Positions 35,642 through 48,699 are shown, counted from the stretch's first letter. The stretch is DNA of 64,000 nucleotides from Combretum micranthum (GCA_024138025.1 JAMXBD010000633.1:715619-779618); one strand, 5' to 3'. A program made the numbers and translations. Notes: generated by a model not told the origin, from the letters alone.

Positions 35642-38600
35642 ACAACATAGAACTTATTAATGTCTTGTTTGGTGTATGGTAAAGGAAAAAAAAAAAAAAA
35701 AAAAAAAAGCTGTTTGGTTTGTTGGGTTATTTTATTGACGTGTTTGTGGCATATATAAGATGAATATTGTTTTTAATGGCCTTTACGGGTTTGTTGACTC
35801 GTTGCTCTGATCTCAATGTTTGTGCCTGCATATTAAAACCCCAAGTTTATTGAATTCATTATAATCAACAAAACAATAGATTATTGACCTAATCCATCAT
35901 ATATATTTTCAACATACAACTAAAAGTACATATATGAAAAATTGTACATGCCGTGTTTATACAAATGACATATTCTCTCTCTCTCCTTTTTTTCCTTCCA
36001 ACTACTTACTACAAATTAATACAGTTTAAAGAATGGTTTTATGCCAATAGTGCTCGCATACACTTGTGTTATCTAATATTAAGTTCGAAACCCCATAACC
36101 CTATAAAGTGATCATCTCCATAACTTTTGGCCACCACCAAAAGAAGCTCAACTTTTTTAGGCCACTTTTAAATAATGGCTATCATTTGGAGTTTCCTAGA
36201 GATTTAATCACCCGTTGATATAGAAAATTGTAAGAGTTTTATGGAAGGTTGGATATGAATGACGTATAAGTAGGGGTGGTACGAATCAATTTGTTTTTTT
36301 TTTTTTGTCTTAAATCAAACCATTAAATAACGATTTGATTCGGCTTAAATTATGGATTAAATGAAAATTATAATTTAAAAAAAATTAGAAAAAATTTGTA
36401 TTAAAATATAGACATTTAAATTTTTTTTTGGTAAATCTATATTTGTAATAATTCATAGTTTTGCACGTATAGTAATTGCAACAAAAGCAATATTAATAAT
36501 TTTTATTGTCTTTCATAATGACCGACTCGATGCATGAATCGTAAGGATAAAAACTTAACAGAAATGTTACAAATTTTCCAATAAAAATGAAGAATAAAAA
36601 AAAGATAAATGTAAAATAAAAATTTCTTGCCTTCAAGCGTAGTACGAATCATTAGTCTCATGGTTGGGAATTAAATAGAGAGAAAATATATACAAGAAGA
36701 GAAGGGTGAAATTTATGAATGGATAAATTGAGTGATTGAGAGAGATAAGAAAAGTAGAAATGTTAAGAATTAGGATTAGGGTTACATTATTAGGGTAGGG
36801 CTCTATTTCTTTACTTTTTACTCTTTAGTCAATCTATTTTTTTCACTATTATTTTTAAAACAATTTGGTTTAGATTAGACAATGCAGTTTGGAATATGCA
36901 CTAAATGAACTGTAATCCAATTAGAAATGATCAATCCAAAGTACAATCCGAATCGTTAGGGAAAAAAAAACAAAACCACAATTTTAATTTGGTTTAGTTT
37001 GCTTGCGGTCTCGTTCAGTTTGATAATTTTTTTAGCTCACTCCTTCGTGTAAGACATATAGCTAAATAGAGATGTTCAAGCATGTAGTGAACTCCTACCG
37101 GATAAAGTGAAGTTCTTAACTTTCAAGAGTTACACCAAGCTAGTATAATTCATTCTTACTTCAGCTCTTTCGATTTCTCATATTAAGTTATGATTAACAA
37201 GCACCATTACTTCATTAAATAACAATTTTTAACTTCTATTAAACCTGGATATCCATTGACTGTGTTTCTAGAAGGAACATATTGTTCATAATCCGAGCTT
37301 AACTACACAATATCTCACCACAACGCTGATCACTTATTTCTTGATCTCATACGTCTACCTTATACCTTGTATTATTGGCAAGAGCTACTTTTAATGTTGT
37401 CTAAGTACAACTTGTCCAACTTGGTTTTCTATTCCGGTTCAGTTTTTTTTAATTTGATTCGTATCAAACCTTAACACATTTGATATGAACTCTCTATTAG
37501 TTTTAAAAGAAATTTATTTTTTTTTTCAAACTTTTGTAGCTGTCACTAACCAAGTCATAAGAAAAATGAAAAGGAATTAGCATTTATGAGTAGGTTGATA
37601 TTAATTTAGCCATTGATCTTCATGAAGCATTTTTAAAAGAATAAGAGTTTCATGGGTTCAAAGGCTATCCTGTAAAAACCGTATAGTTATCACTTTTAAA
37701 CTTTTAAATTATAAATTATTCCTTTAATACTTTGCAAATGTTAACATTTGAATTAATATTTGTAAGATAAGGTAAAAGAGAATTCACAAGGAAGTTAAAA
37801 ATTGAATTAATATTTACAAGATAAGAGTGAACTTTTTTTTTTATAATTTTTTAAGTTGCATCATAGGTGTTTACATATTCGTTAATCAGAATTAGACTTG
37901 TATGTTTTTCCTTTTTTTTTTTTTTAAACTAAAACTCTAGAGGGTGTGTTTCCTTTTAACTTTAAATTATTTCGCTTTAAGTGTCTTACATTTTATTACT
38001 TTTGCAAAATTAATTTAATGGTGTGATGAAAGACTTAAAAAGCTACCAATTTTGCTTCTTCTTCTTCTTCTTTTTTTTTTTTTGTATTTAGGAAAGTGAA
38101 AACTTTTCTAAGTGTCCAAATGACCTCTATCATATTATATATACACACACATGTATGTGATGCGTTTTATTTTTCTTTTTTTTTTTTTTTTGGGCCAATG
38201 CCTTTTATTTTTCATCATACTCTTTTATATTATATCTTCATGCATTTATTCGTTGATTTATTTTTTATTCTATTTTTCATATATACTTTTAATTTTATAT
38301 TATATGTGTTTTTTTAAGTTAAGTGGATAAAATAATAGAAAAAAGGAGAGGGCAATGGGCTTCCATTGAACAAAGAGACAATGACGCAGGCCTTGGAGTG
38401 GGTCAGACTTTGCGTCGCAAGCCAAATAGGGAAGCAACGGTCAATGACGCAGGAGACTTCCTTGTCGTGAACTCGAGTTGATAATCGAACCCACCACCTT
38501 AATGTGGTGGTTTTGCTTGATATCAATCGCAAAATAAGAATTTCACACAGGAAATTCTTGAACTTGAAAGCCCACTCAACTTCGGCCAGAAAAAAAATAC

Positions 38601-38759
38601 CCACTCAATTTAGCAACGAACTTTAATATGTATATGCAAGTGTTTATAAGTGATTGTTGATGCCTAGTAATGCAATAAGAATCCCTATATATAGATATAT
38701 TATATAATCGAGCTCCATATGCACATGGAAAGCGTCGAATGGCTGCAATTTTTTAAATT
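35642..38759. other. spacer downstream of gene B
   Basis: No gene was recognised. It begins with the gene B 3' flank and contains several stretches shared with unit 2 (35740-35830, 36120-36230, 37060-37310). A moderately GC-rich patch at about 38340-38600, carrying 'gataatcgaacccacc' (a tRNA B-box-like string on the minus strand), may be a retroposon fragment absent from unit 2. Poly(T) runs occur near 36290 and 37912-37925. Confidence 0.5.
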
Positions 38760-39259
38760 GAATTCTAAGGTTTGATATCTTCCACGAACGACAGAAAAAT
38801 AATTCTGGAGATTTTAGGAATCAAAATCAGATATTTTATCGATTAGAGTGAAGATAACAAGCACAATATGCTTCAATTTTGTCCAGATTTGTTGAAATCT
38901 TCAAATTAAAGATAAATACTAGGTAACAAAATTTAAACTAAAAAGACAAATAGATAAGTTTAAATCAAATAAAAACCAAATCTTTAGGAATTTTAATAAC
39001 AAAACAAATGCAAAAAATATGCAATTTGAATCAATACCTAACATTCCTCCTTCATTCAAAGTTGCAAAGTCTAAAAACTTCATGGAGCATATCTCCCCAC
39101 ATTTTTAGATTTACGAAGCACCTTTCTTTACTAGATGATGTACTTCTCACTATTTTTACCTTCTTGGTGCACTTTTTACCAACCCATCTAAATTATAGTT
39201 TCTTCTTCAATCACTTTTACCATATTTGCTTGTTCATTTTTTTAAATTATGCAATTCTT

Positions 39260-39990
39260 TTGTAAATGCCCAAATCTTTTGCACTTAAAATATTGAGCTT
39301 CCCCTTGTGCCAACAATCTTTTTCTTTAGGATTAGGCTTCTTGCAATTGCTATATTAAGGAATTTTTCCTTTTCCTTTTCCTTTCAAAATTTTGGCTAGA
39401 TGAGCTCCTTCAACCACATGTTTAGTTTCTTCTTTTTTTCATAATCATTCTTTGCTCTTGAGCTTGCAAAGCATTAATTAATTTTGATAAAGTTATTTCA
39501 CTAATATCTCTTAAATCTTCAAGGAATGAAATTTTCGCCTGAAATCTTTCAAGCAGACTTATAAACATCTTCTCTATAATCTTGTTATCAAATAGTTCTC
39601 CTAGAGGTTGAATTTTGTTCACAACCATCATCAACCTTTCAAAATAGGTTTGTATAGTCTTCTTTTCTTTTGTTCTTAGAGCCTCAAAGTCTCTTTTGAG
39701 TTTTAACATTTACATTCTCCTTGTTCTATCATTGCCTTGGTATAGTTCTTTCAACATATCTCATGCTTCCTTGGCTATTTCATAAGTCATAATTCTTGTA
39801 AATATCAATTCCATCACTGCAAGATGAAAATAGGTAAAGTTCTTGGGGCTTTTGCCTCATCTTCTTCTTCATGAACCCTTATTTGATTGAGTGTTTGATT
39901 AATTCCCAGAGGTCGTAATTTCTTTTCAAATTTAACCCATTACCACAACCTAAGACGTCTTAGATAAACTTTCATCTTGACAGCCTAAAC
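39260..39990 (-). pseudogene. copia gag remnant (UBN2 type)
   Basis: An open stretch at 39709-39422 reads LKRDFEALRTKEKKTIQTYF, then LMMVVNKIQPLGE, LLERFQAKISFLEDLRDIS and INALQAQEQR, the classic helical core of copia gag. Upstream codons continue the family pattern (ELYQGNDRTRRM) but contain a TGA for the usual Trp and a TAA just before the open stretch. Downstream, a CCHC knuckle relic CKKPN.KEKDCW has Pro for His. Frameshifts separate these pieces. It is non-functional. Confidence 0.85.
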
Positions 39991-40100
39991 TTAGTAATTT
40001 TCACCATTAAAGATTAGGGGTGGGTTGTTAATAGATCGCTAGTAACCATGAGTTTTTTATGTTTTGTTCACTCAATCTCACTGTTCCTCAAGGATCTAAA

Positions 40101-40112
40101 GCTTTGATACCA
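40101..40112 (-). other. primer binding site of the deleted copia element
   Basis: TGGTATCAAAGC on the minus strand, directly after the LTR end ...CCTAACA, matches initiator tRNA-Met with one change from the usual TGGTATCAGAGC. Confidence 0.75.
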
Positions 40113-40403
40113 TGTTAGGATTTTTAAGATAAAAAAAAAATGTGACAATTAAAACATAAACAAAAAGAAGAAAAAGAAGAAAATATGATGAAAGTCTTCA
40201 ATTATTACTAATGCTATTAGAAATACACAGAATGTCTTGTTTAAATAAACAATAGAGAAGAAAACAAAAGATAAATGCTAAACAACAAAATCTAAACTAA
40301 AAAGACAAATAGACAAGTTTAAATCAAATGAAAGACCTAATCTTTAAGAATCTTAATAGCAAAACAAATAAAAAAAATATGCAAATTGAATCAATACACA
40401 ACA

Positions 40404-42387
40404 CATAATTAGGCTAGAAATAGTATTAGTTTCATTGTTTCATAGGAAATCTATAAGATTGTACCATTACTTTGGTGAAATCTTATAGAAAATTCATTGC
40501 TGCACAAGTAATTCACAAGCTTCTAACCAATTCACTTTAAGTCAAGTTAATAACTCTATCATGGAGTCAAGAAAACCTTACATACTTATAACCATTTTTA
40601 CTTCATTCGAGCATAAAATGAATATTCATGATATTCAGCATTGTACAGTTTTTATTATATAGTTTTTGAAAGATATTTTATATTTATAATGATCAACATT
40701 TATAAATAACGTTTCATATTAATACACAATCTAATCCTACTTCAATTTAGAATTGGATTCATGTTATCATAACCATAAAGTTAAAATCATTCTTATTATA
40801 TATATATATATATATACACACACACCCCTCATGAACATACAAAACATCAAAAGTTTCAAATTTTGACATTAAAGCTTTCATGAAAACCTAACAACTAAAT
40901 TTAGTCATATCTCTCAAGCGCATCAAACAACACCTGAAGTAGCAAAGTAGCCCTCTTCTAAATGCAAAGTTTACAATATCAAATTTTATAACTAAAACCC
41001 ATCTTGTAGTACATTATAATTATCCCGTACCATGTATCCTATAAAACCTACTAGGTATAAAGTATTTGTGAAACCGTATATTTTTTTAATTTTAAATATT
41101 TTTATATTATAAATAATATATACGTTTTCATGTAGCATAAAAAATCACCTTATGTTCTAATGTGTGTCTCACATGTTAATGTAAAATTCTAAACTCTACG
41201 AATCAATAAACAGAACATAACCTAATGAAATATCCAACTTAGAAATAGCAATATATGTTAAACTTGACCCTAAAGCCTAGAATTTCACGAACCATATATA
41301 TTGATGTGAATAACCCTAGACCTATCAATTGAATAGATTCTCAAACCATGATATAAGATCACAAACCTAAGAATTATACCAATAAAAAAACTGTGTATAG
41401 CATAGAACGCAATAAGAATGAAATTCTTAAAAATTTCAAAGTTCTCAAAAGAATAAAAAAGACGATACTTCTATCAAAAATAATTTAATAATAATGTGTG
41501 TTGTCGATACATGAAAGAGTGCTATTTATAAGCTAAAAACTCAAACCAAATAACGAAACTAATATCTAATCTAAACCAATTTAAATTAATTACCTATAAC
41601 AATGTGGGTAAGGAAACTACAAAATATCTAAATAATATCCTTGTAATGGAAACTAAATAAAATCGTAATAATATTTTATTAAATGAAAATTAATGGCAAA
41701 TTTGATGATTTTGTCGCTAAATCTAACTGAATTTTAATAAACTTGAAATTTTGCTTGAATCTTTACTTGCTCTATATAAACCCGTTTCCATGCATGCGTC
41801 ACTTTCATATACTATAACAAACCACTATAAAAAGAAAATTAAAATGTATTTTTCTAACATCACGAGCTCTTCCTTATACAACACTTATTTTTGTGATTTT
41901 AGAAAAATAATATACACGTGAAAGTTAAAAGCTATGGCAAACATCTATGAAACATGTTTATTTGAGATCAAATAAAAATGGGGAACTTGTAACAAATTCC
42001 AAGAATATGTTCATTAGCTTTGAAGTTAGTCAACACTTTATATGACTCAGAAGACCAAGCACATATATAACTAATAAACATATGCCATATTGTAAAATAC
42101 TACAAAATAATCTTCCCAGAAAATAATGACATGCTACTATATTAAAAAAATCATAGAAGATTAGATTGGGCTTTATAAAGTCAAGAAGAAAAGCGGAAAG
42201 CAAAGAAGACAAGAAAGAAAACAATGAAGTGAGAAATGCTTGAGGTAACTAGATAGTAGTCTTAGGTTTTCAATGTAGAAACCGAGTAGCAAATTTATCT
42301 TGATTTGTGAGTACATTTAATTTGACTAGAAGATAGATATATACTTTTTTGTGTCATAATTAAGGTTCATATTTTTAATGCAATTGG
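40404..42387. other. spacer, right part of duplication unit 1
   Basis: No gene was recognised. The DNA is AT-rich, with a TA then CA tract at about 40799-40826. Several blocks match 56640-57860, ending in 'taggttttcaat' phrases near 42260 and 57850. The unit ends at about 42260. Confidence 0.55.
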
Positions 42388-42558
42388 GGAAAATTCTATA
42401 GTCCCCAATTAATTTTGATAGAACTAATCACATCACCATCCAACGACTCACACCATGCCAATCGTGATCGAGTTACTAAAATAGTTAATATTCTATTTAC
42501 TATATTTATTTTAACGATTAGATTATTGACGGGACAATCCTATTGACAGGACCGTAGA

Positions 42559-45495
42559 TGTCACGCCCTTACAAAGCACCATAATCGTAATAATACATCA
42601 TGTAACAACTGAGGCCTCTAGGGGGTTACATAATTATTTTACAAATAGTATGCCCCGTAGAAAGTGAATTTATAAACATGATCGAAAGTTGATAGAATTG
42701 GAAAGATATTTTATATATATAATATATATATATATATAAGTCATAAGCCAAGATAACAAAAATTACAAGGACTAAGTCATCACTTAAGAAAATACATCCA
42801 AGGTCTTCACGGACTTCACTTGAAAACTTATACAAAAACTTACAAGAAAAATAAATAAACATAACTTAATCTATTACAAAACATAAATTAGGCCTCTATT
42901 ACATATCAAAGTCTTTCTTGCAAAAGTGAATACATAAGATCCTTTTCTATCCTAACTCCCACATCAAGTCTTGGTCTTGGTCTTCTTGCTTATACTCTTG
43001 TAAATCAACAATCTAAAGGAGTATGAGCATTGAAAAGCTCAATGAGTAGCAAGAATCTTAACACAATACATTGGTCTCAAATCATGGTTAATTAAAAAGT
43101 ATATGCAATGCATCAATCAAGCAAATGTAACAAACATAGTTTAGATAACCGGAATCCAAACCTATGGGGATTTACACAATCCCTGGGGGTTGAAGGATTA
43201 GTTAAGTAATCCATGCCCATAAGAATCCCAAAACTAAAGAAGGAGAACTCTTTCAATCATTTACTATTTATAAATAGCTATAATATATACTCTTCCCTTC
43301 ATTTAGAACTTGGAAATTCCCACCACGTATTAATACTCTATAGCTAACTCCAACACAGGCAACCTCCTTCGAAGCCTCCTTAGTTCCTGTGAAGTTGACA
43401 ACCCTATGGTAATCTTAACCAGATTCATTGGACTCAACAAGCATTACCATGTAATCGAAATATTAACATGTGACATGAAATATTATGATGTTATGTAATG
43501 CATGTCAGTTTAAGCTTAAGGTCTAATAAGCTTTATTCCATATTATATGGTGAGCAAGTCAATTTTAGACACTCATCATTCCAAACTACACAACCATTAT
43601 CATTGAAGAAAGTTATCACTTTAAATATAATAGTTTATCACTCATTCATAAACATATAACAAGCAAAGCCCCTAATCCCCATGAATTTTGTCAATTTGAT
43701 TTCATTTAAAGCAATTTTCAACTACTATACTATAAGCACAATCCAAATGAGAAGATCCGATTACTCACCCGTGCATGATAGTTAATCGCCATAATAATCA
43801 GCTGGAAAGTCTAAGTCTTGGACAAAAGATCCTATAAAAAAACAAACAAAATTTACTCGATATGTGTCTATGTAAGTCTTCTACTAACACTTAGGTATTA
43901 TAAATTATATTATTGTAATCCTAGTTCATCAATATTTAAGAAATTATAAAGTACTAAGCTTAACTATCTTTACATAACTAGTAAAACGGTTATTTAACTT
44001 GATTTGAGCATGATACTGTCTAAACCAATCAAATTTTTAAGTCTTGATACTTTTGGATTCTCTCAAAACTTAAAACATAAAATTTGTAGAGCTCTCTCTA
44101 AGGTTTCCGTAGCCTCTTGATCACCTCAATGCGAGTTTGGATGAAAAAGTTACGGTAAAAATACGAAATAAGGATGCTGTAGGGAATTTCAAACCTGTGG
44201 CCAGTAAGGCCATAGTCACGGCCGCGATTTATCAAAATACTAGGGTCAGAGGCTACTAAGGGCAAAATTATGCCCGTGACTGCCTAAAAACCTACGACCA
44301 GATGCTACTAAGGTCTCATTCACAGCCATGACTGACCAAAAACTTGATGTCAGAAGCTTCTAAGTTAATTTTCGCACCCATAACTCATCCAAACTCTACT
44401 ATGTTTTTCTCCACTTCGAAAATTACACTTTCAAACACTTGTGATGTTTTCAACTTCATCAAATACACTTCCACACTCTCTTACATGCACCATATGCCCC
44501 TTTAACACTTCACATAACCAAAACACCAAAAATTCCAAACTCCATATCAACAACATAATCCATCAACTCCATCCATAAACAAAAGCCAATACTAACAAAA
44601 AAATTTAAGACTCAAACTACTAAAATCATCCTCTCAACTTCATTTATCCAACTTAAAACTCACCCACAACCTTCCAACCATCAAAACCCAACATAAACCC
44701 AAACTACTTTTACTTAAATAAATAAAAACCAACAAAGCAAAACATAAGATATAACTTACCTTAAGCTAAGCTTGACTTAATGATGGAATTAGCTTGAGTT
44801 TTTTGTGAATTTTTGAAAGAGAAAAAGAAGAAAATGGAAGTGCAGAGGTGTGTGTGTTTTATGTTATGGTCTGATGACAAAGAAGAAGAAGAAGTGAAAT
44901 TTTGCCCAACTTTTAACTGCCTTTGTCTTACACAAATTGATAAGGTTTTTGTTGACTTTTGAGGCATGTAGAAGGATGTAGTATGTGTGTACACATGATA
45001 ACTTTGGTGAGGAAAAGGCTAGAAAGTGCAATAAAAATCAACTTAAATATTACAATTAAAACATCAATATACTATCTAATGGAAATCAATACAAAGATTA
45101 AAATAAATTTGGCTTATAGTTATATTTAAAAGGAAATTTTCGTATGGAAAACTGTATAGCAAAGCTTTATAATTTAGAGATTAAATTTTTTAAATGTAAT
45201 TTTCTAAAGGAGTTTAGGAGTAAAAAATTGATATACCACTAGAAATGAGTTATTTAAACTATTATATCTTTAAAGATTTATCTAAAGAAAATTTTGAAAT
45301 TAATTAAACTAATAGGCAACATTGAAAAGATTTGCATGAAATTTTGGAGTCTTTTCCTTATTTATCTAATTTCACACTTGTTGACACACTTAAATCTAAT
45401 AATCAAAGCATTCAACAAAAATTATATACCGACACTTTATTGATTTTTAATTCTATTTCTCAAACTCCAAACTCAGAAAAACTTAGGCGTTTACA
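42559..45495 (-). mobile_element. solo LTR 3 (2.94 kb), relative of solo LTRs 1 and 2
   Basis: It starts TGTCACGCCC and ends GCGTTTACA (TG...CA), with a perfect 5-base duplication GTAGA at 42554-42558 and 45496-45500. The centre matches solo LTR 1: 44040-44180 aligns with 8590-8730 ('gatacttttggat', 'acataaaa.ttgtaga', 'aaaatacgaaata'). On the minus strand 'TACTCATTGAGCTTTTCAAT' (about 43030-43050) is in the style of long Del/Tekay LTRs. No coding domains are present. Outer regions differ strongly from copies 1 and 2, so it is a separate subfamily. Confidence 0.88.
44190..44400. repeat. degenerate palindrome minisatellite in solo LTR 3
   Basis: About four units of 50-60 bases contain variants of TCACGGCCGCGAT, ATGCCCGTGAC, TCACAGCCATGAC and CGCACCCATAAC, each followed by a 'ccagaggctactaagg' type phrase. 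The array corresponds in position to 8743-8973 in solo LTR 1. Confidence 0.7.
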
Positions 45496-45516
45496 GTAGA
45501 AGCTACCTATAATTGG

Positions 45517-46850
45517 TTATAATTATTTGAATATAGGCTTATATTTGGATAACTTAGGTTAGTTGGAAATTAAATTTATTAAAGAACTTTACAATAATTA
45601 ATTGACATATACACATTAGATAACTCAATAGAAAAGTTAATATTTAGGAATACCACAATTTGAATAGGAAAAGGGATCTTTATGAAACAGTTAAAGTTAG
45701 AATAATAGATCTTAACACAGACACACACACACACACACAGAGGATAGAAAACTATCATAATTAATACCACACCTAACCAGTAAGTCTGGTCAATTGTTTG
45801 GAATGACCCGTAGAAATTTGACATGGTGGATTCAAAACATATAATATTAAACCAATCTATCTTCATCCAATATCTCTCAAGCAATTTCATACACACAGGT
45901 GAAAGGTTATTAGCATTGATGCATAGTAACTAAGACAATATGACAAGAGTCATTAAGTCTAAATGCTTATAAATATCCAATCATTTCTCCTCAATTGTCA
46001 CTTTAAGGCAAAAAGTAGAGAAACAATATTTTGCATTATAAATTCTATTCCTAAAGATCAAACAAGTAATTTAGGCAAGCATTTAGACTTTATTACTTAA
46101 GAAATAGAAAATTGATGTACACAAGCTTCCTTCCATTCTCTTATTGGTTACCTGTGCATTTAAACTACTTCTCGTTATTATCTCCAAATCATCCCACTAG
46201 GTATCATCTACTTATCAATATTTTGTGGTCACATAAGGAGAATAAGATTTGCATAATATACGTGTGACCATTTCAAGTAGAACATGGTATAATGTATAAT
46301 CAACATTGATAAATCATCAAGTGATGGTAATTCAATATTAAATCTTTTTTTCGTTTCATCGAATCCATTTCATTTGGTTTACTAGAATTTAGATTTGGGT
46401 AGACTAATTTCTTTTAATTAATTGCTTGTGCTACAATTTGATGGCTAGCCTAAACATAAGCAGAGTTCGTTATAGTTGGCAGTGAAGTCCCTCTTGAATC
46501 AACTTGTTCTAATAAGTTTATCTTCTTTCAACACCACTCCCCCACCCCTACCCCTAATTTAACAGCCCCCTCATGACTCCAAAGCAATTTGACTAAGTTA
46601 TAGAGAAATAACGATATATTTGCTTATGAAGCATTACCTTTTTTCCCGCCAAATCATGATGGTGCTCATCCCTATTATTATTCTTCCACATACAGAGTAT
46701 AGGCTAGGATCTTTTCTAGCTTTCTTTTGGAAGTATGGACAATGTTCGTTTTGTGTATTTAAAAATAAAGAATAAAATCAAATGACTTGTTTGTTCTTCA
46801 CCATTACACCATCTCTTAGTTAGACTATGGAATCAAAGAAATGAAATCAC
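45517..46850. other. spacer between solo LTR 3 and the insertion in unit 2
   Basis: No gene was recognised. A (CA)n tract lies at about 45719-45740. From about 46370 to 46850 the sequence matches the gene B upstream region (31560-32930), including 'catctcttagttagactatgg' type text, and then homology stops abruptly. Confidence 0.6.
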
Positions 46851-47934
46851 AGAACACGATATCCAAGGTCCAGTGAAGCTGCCCGCCATGTTAGCAGCCC
46901 CAATGCACCACACTGACCTGATCCCTTCCAAGACAATCCATCAACTGCAGCGAACAGAGTAGAGAATCACCGAGCTCAGCAGATCTGATGCAACAGGCTG
47001 AAAGTCATCCGACATCTCATGTGCAGCAGTAACCAACCAGGCCTGATTGAGCTGCCAAAATTTTTGCCTTGCGATCGATCTGAAGTCCAATCACTGAGCT
47101 GCCAAATTGCCATAACCAAACAGACTCGTTCCAAGCAGCCACCATCCATCGAGTAATAGCTAAGCTTCGACTACTGAAATTTCTTGACCAATCACAGCAG
47201 CAAGAACACCACTGATCTGATCAAGCATCCACGAGCCAGCACATGAGTCATACCACCATCATCACAAACTGAGTAGAGGCATGATTGGATAACGGAAAAA
47301 CTCCACCGAGCTGATCAAGCGGCACATGCACATAGCAGATGGAGTTCGAGTTTACGAGAGCCGATCGAACTGACCGAGTTCTCTGATCCGAGCAGAGCAG
47401 TTAAACCAAGCGCTCATCTTAATGTTTGGGTGCTCGCACAGTTGACAGCAGTCCTAGCAAGTACCGAGTATATGAGCAGACACTTCTGAACGTGGAGCAG
47501 ATCGAGCTACACGCACAACCGAGCATGGCATTAAGCAAAGCATCAAGCAACTCCAGCAGCAACTCTGACAAATGACACGAGCACAGCAGCAGACAACTCG
47601 TTCCAATCACCGACCTGTCCAACACACAGACCGAGCGAGCTGCAAATCATGACACGACACCAATCTGATCTTACATGAGCCACAATTCTGCAGCAACCGA
47701 GCTACGTCCAGTGGCTTTGAGCAGAACAGAAAGATAGAGCGCCTTTCGAGCATATCACCAAGTACCTGCAACAATCCCTGTGCCTACCTGTTTATCAACC
47801 GAGTAGTATCTGTTGTGCCGACCAAATTTGGAAATAAACCGACCAGTTGAGATTTTGCGCAGACCAGATCATCACCGAGCAGATTTAATCAATGAGGGAA
47901 CACAGAGCTTCAATCAGTACTGCACCAACATGCT
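46851..47934. other. anonymous GC-richer block, non-coding
   Basis: About 1.1 kb with base composition near 50 percent GC, in sharp contrast to its surroundings. It is dense in GAGC, CAGCAG, CCGAGC and GATCTGATC words, giving a quasi-repetitive texture without an exact tandem unit. All six frames are broken into short pieces, with no known domain. It begins exactly where homology with gene B's upstream region ends, and a gypsy element interrupts it at 47935; a 60-base tail of similar style resumes at 50115. It is probably the non-coding part of a transposon that I cannot classify. Confidence 0.5.
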
Positions 47935-48368
47935 TGACACAGCACAAAAGTGTAAATACACTGATTCAATCACAATGGATGAATCAAGAATCCAAGAATG
48001 AAACAAAAATGCAATCTTTACCAGAAATCTCTCAAAGAAAAATGTCATACAAATGTAAAAATATTAAAGTCTTATAGAAACCAAATAAAGAAAACAAAGT
48101 CAGTTAAATGTGCATTGGCTCAACGTTGGCAGTGCACATCACATACTCCAACGGCTTACAACTCTATGCCAGCGGTGTTAAAGCTAGCGTAGACCACAGC
48201 TCAATCACAGTAAGCAATATGCCCCATACCATGCCCATAGTCATGCCCATGGTAGAATCTAATCTTCTTTCCACAACGTACGCTAGTAATTCTAGCTTCT
48301 ACGTCGATGGTGTTGTGCTGGCATTCGACTATTTTGTCAAGGCCGATGACCTTTGTTCCTCTACTGCG
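47935..48368 (-). repeat. gypsy element 3' LTR
   Basis: It aligns with 49658-50111 through 'gattcaatcacaa.gaatga', 'gaaatctctcaaagaaaaat', 'cataccatgcc.gtagtcatg' and 'gcattcgactattttgtcaa'. Both contain 'ccagcggtgttgaagc' type repeats resembling the cassette in solo LTR 2. Confidence 0.8.
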
Positions 48369-48699
48369 TTATTCTCCCCCTTTTGCAAAGAACTTGACCT
48401 TGAGTTCTGATTTTGTGCGTTTCTTCCTCCTCTTTTTAGTCTTCTTGGCTTAATTAGGCTTCTTCATAGCACATTCTTTTTCTTGTCCTAGTTGAATAAT
48501 GGTAAAAAAAATGCGGCTTTCAGTCTTGATAGCTTTGAAATGAGTTGTCTTCTTTAAGGAAAAAAGAGTATATTTCAAACCCTTTTTTTCTAACTTATAC
48601 ACGTTCTCCTTTCCTACATAATGAGCATCCACATTGTACTGCCACAGTTTTCTAAGCAACAAGTGACAAGCATCCATATCTATTATATCACAATAGATC

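Larger units (their letters stand above)
38760..40403 (-). mobile_element. internally deleted Ty1/copia element, minus strand
   Basis: Direct repeats of about 290 bases (about 38760-39043 and 40113-40403) share 'aaaaagacaaatagacaag' and the following 100 bases. On the minus strand the right copy is followed by a TGGTATCAAAGC primer site (40101-40112), and the left copy is preceded by a GAAGGAGGAA polypurine tract (39044-39053). Only about 1.06 kb of internal DNA remains, with gag remnants and no pol. The outer end of the left LTR is poorly preserved and no target duplication was identified. The element is absent from unit 2, so it probably inserted after the segmental duplication. Confidence 0.75.
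31560..42260 (+). repeat. segmental duplication, unit 1 (contains gene B)
   Basis: Blocks in this unit match unit 2 in the same order and orientation: 31590-32930 with 46420-46850, gene B intron 2 to exon 4 with 51643-54233, 35740-35830 with 54400-54490, 36120-36230 with 56190-56290, 37060-37310 with 56350-56560, 40490-40640 with 56650-56790, and 42100-42260 with 57680-57860. The copies differ by many substitutions and by transposon insertions private to each. Exact edges need alignment. Confidence 0.85.
42388..45507. mobile_element. Mutator-like MITE, copy 3, split by solo LTR 3
   Basis: The left piece (42388-42558) starts GGAAAATTCTATAGTCC and the right piece (45496-45507) ends GTAGAAGCTACC, whose complement GGTAGCTTCTACGGTCC pairs with the left end. 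Imperfect 9-base flanks, TGCAATTGG at 42379-42387 and TATAATTGG at 45508-45516 (7 of 9), fit a decayed Mutator-type target duplication. The inserted solo LTR interrupts the right terminal repeat. Confidence 0.78.

Noticed and set aside
47419..48410. Several short overlapping open frames in the GC-richer block and gypsy LTR
   Set aside because: They are explained by GC-rich non-coding DNA and by LTR sequence; no domain is present and the frames are not shared between the two LTRs.
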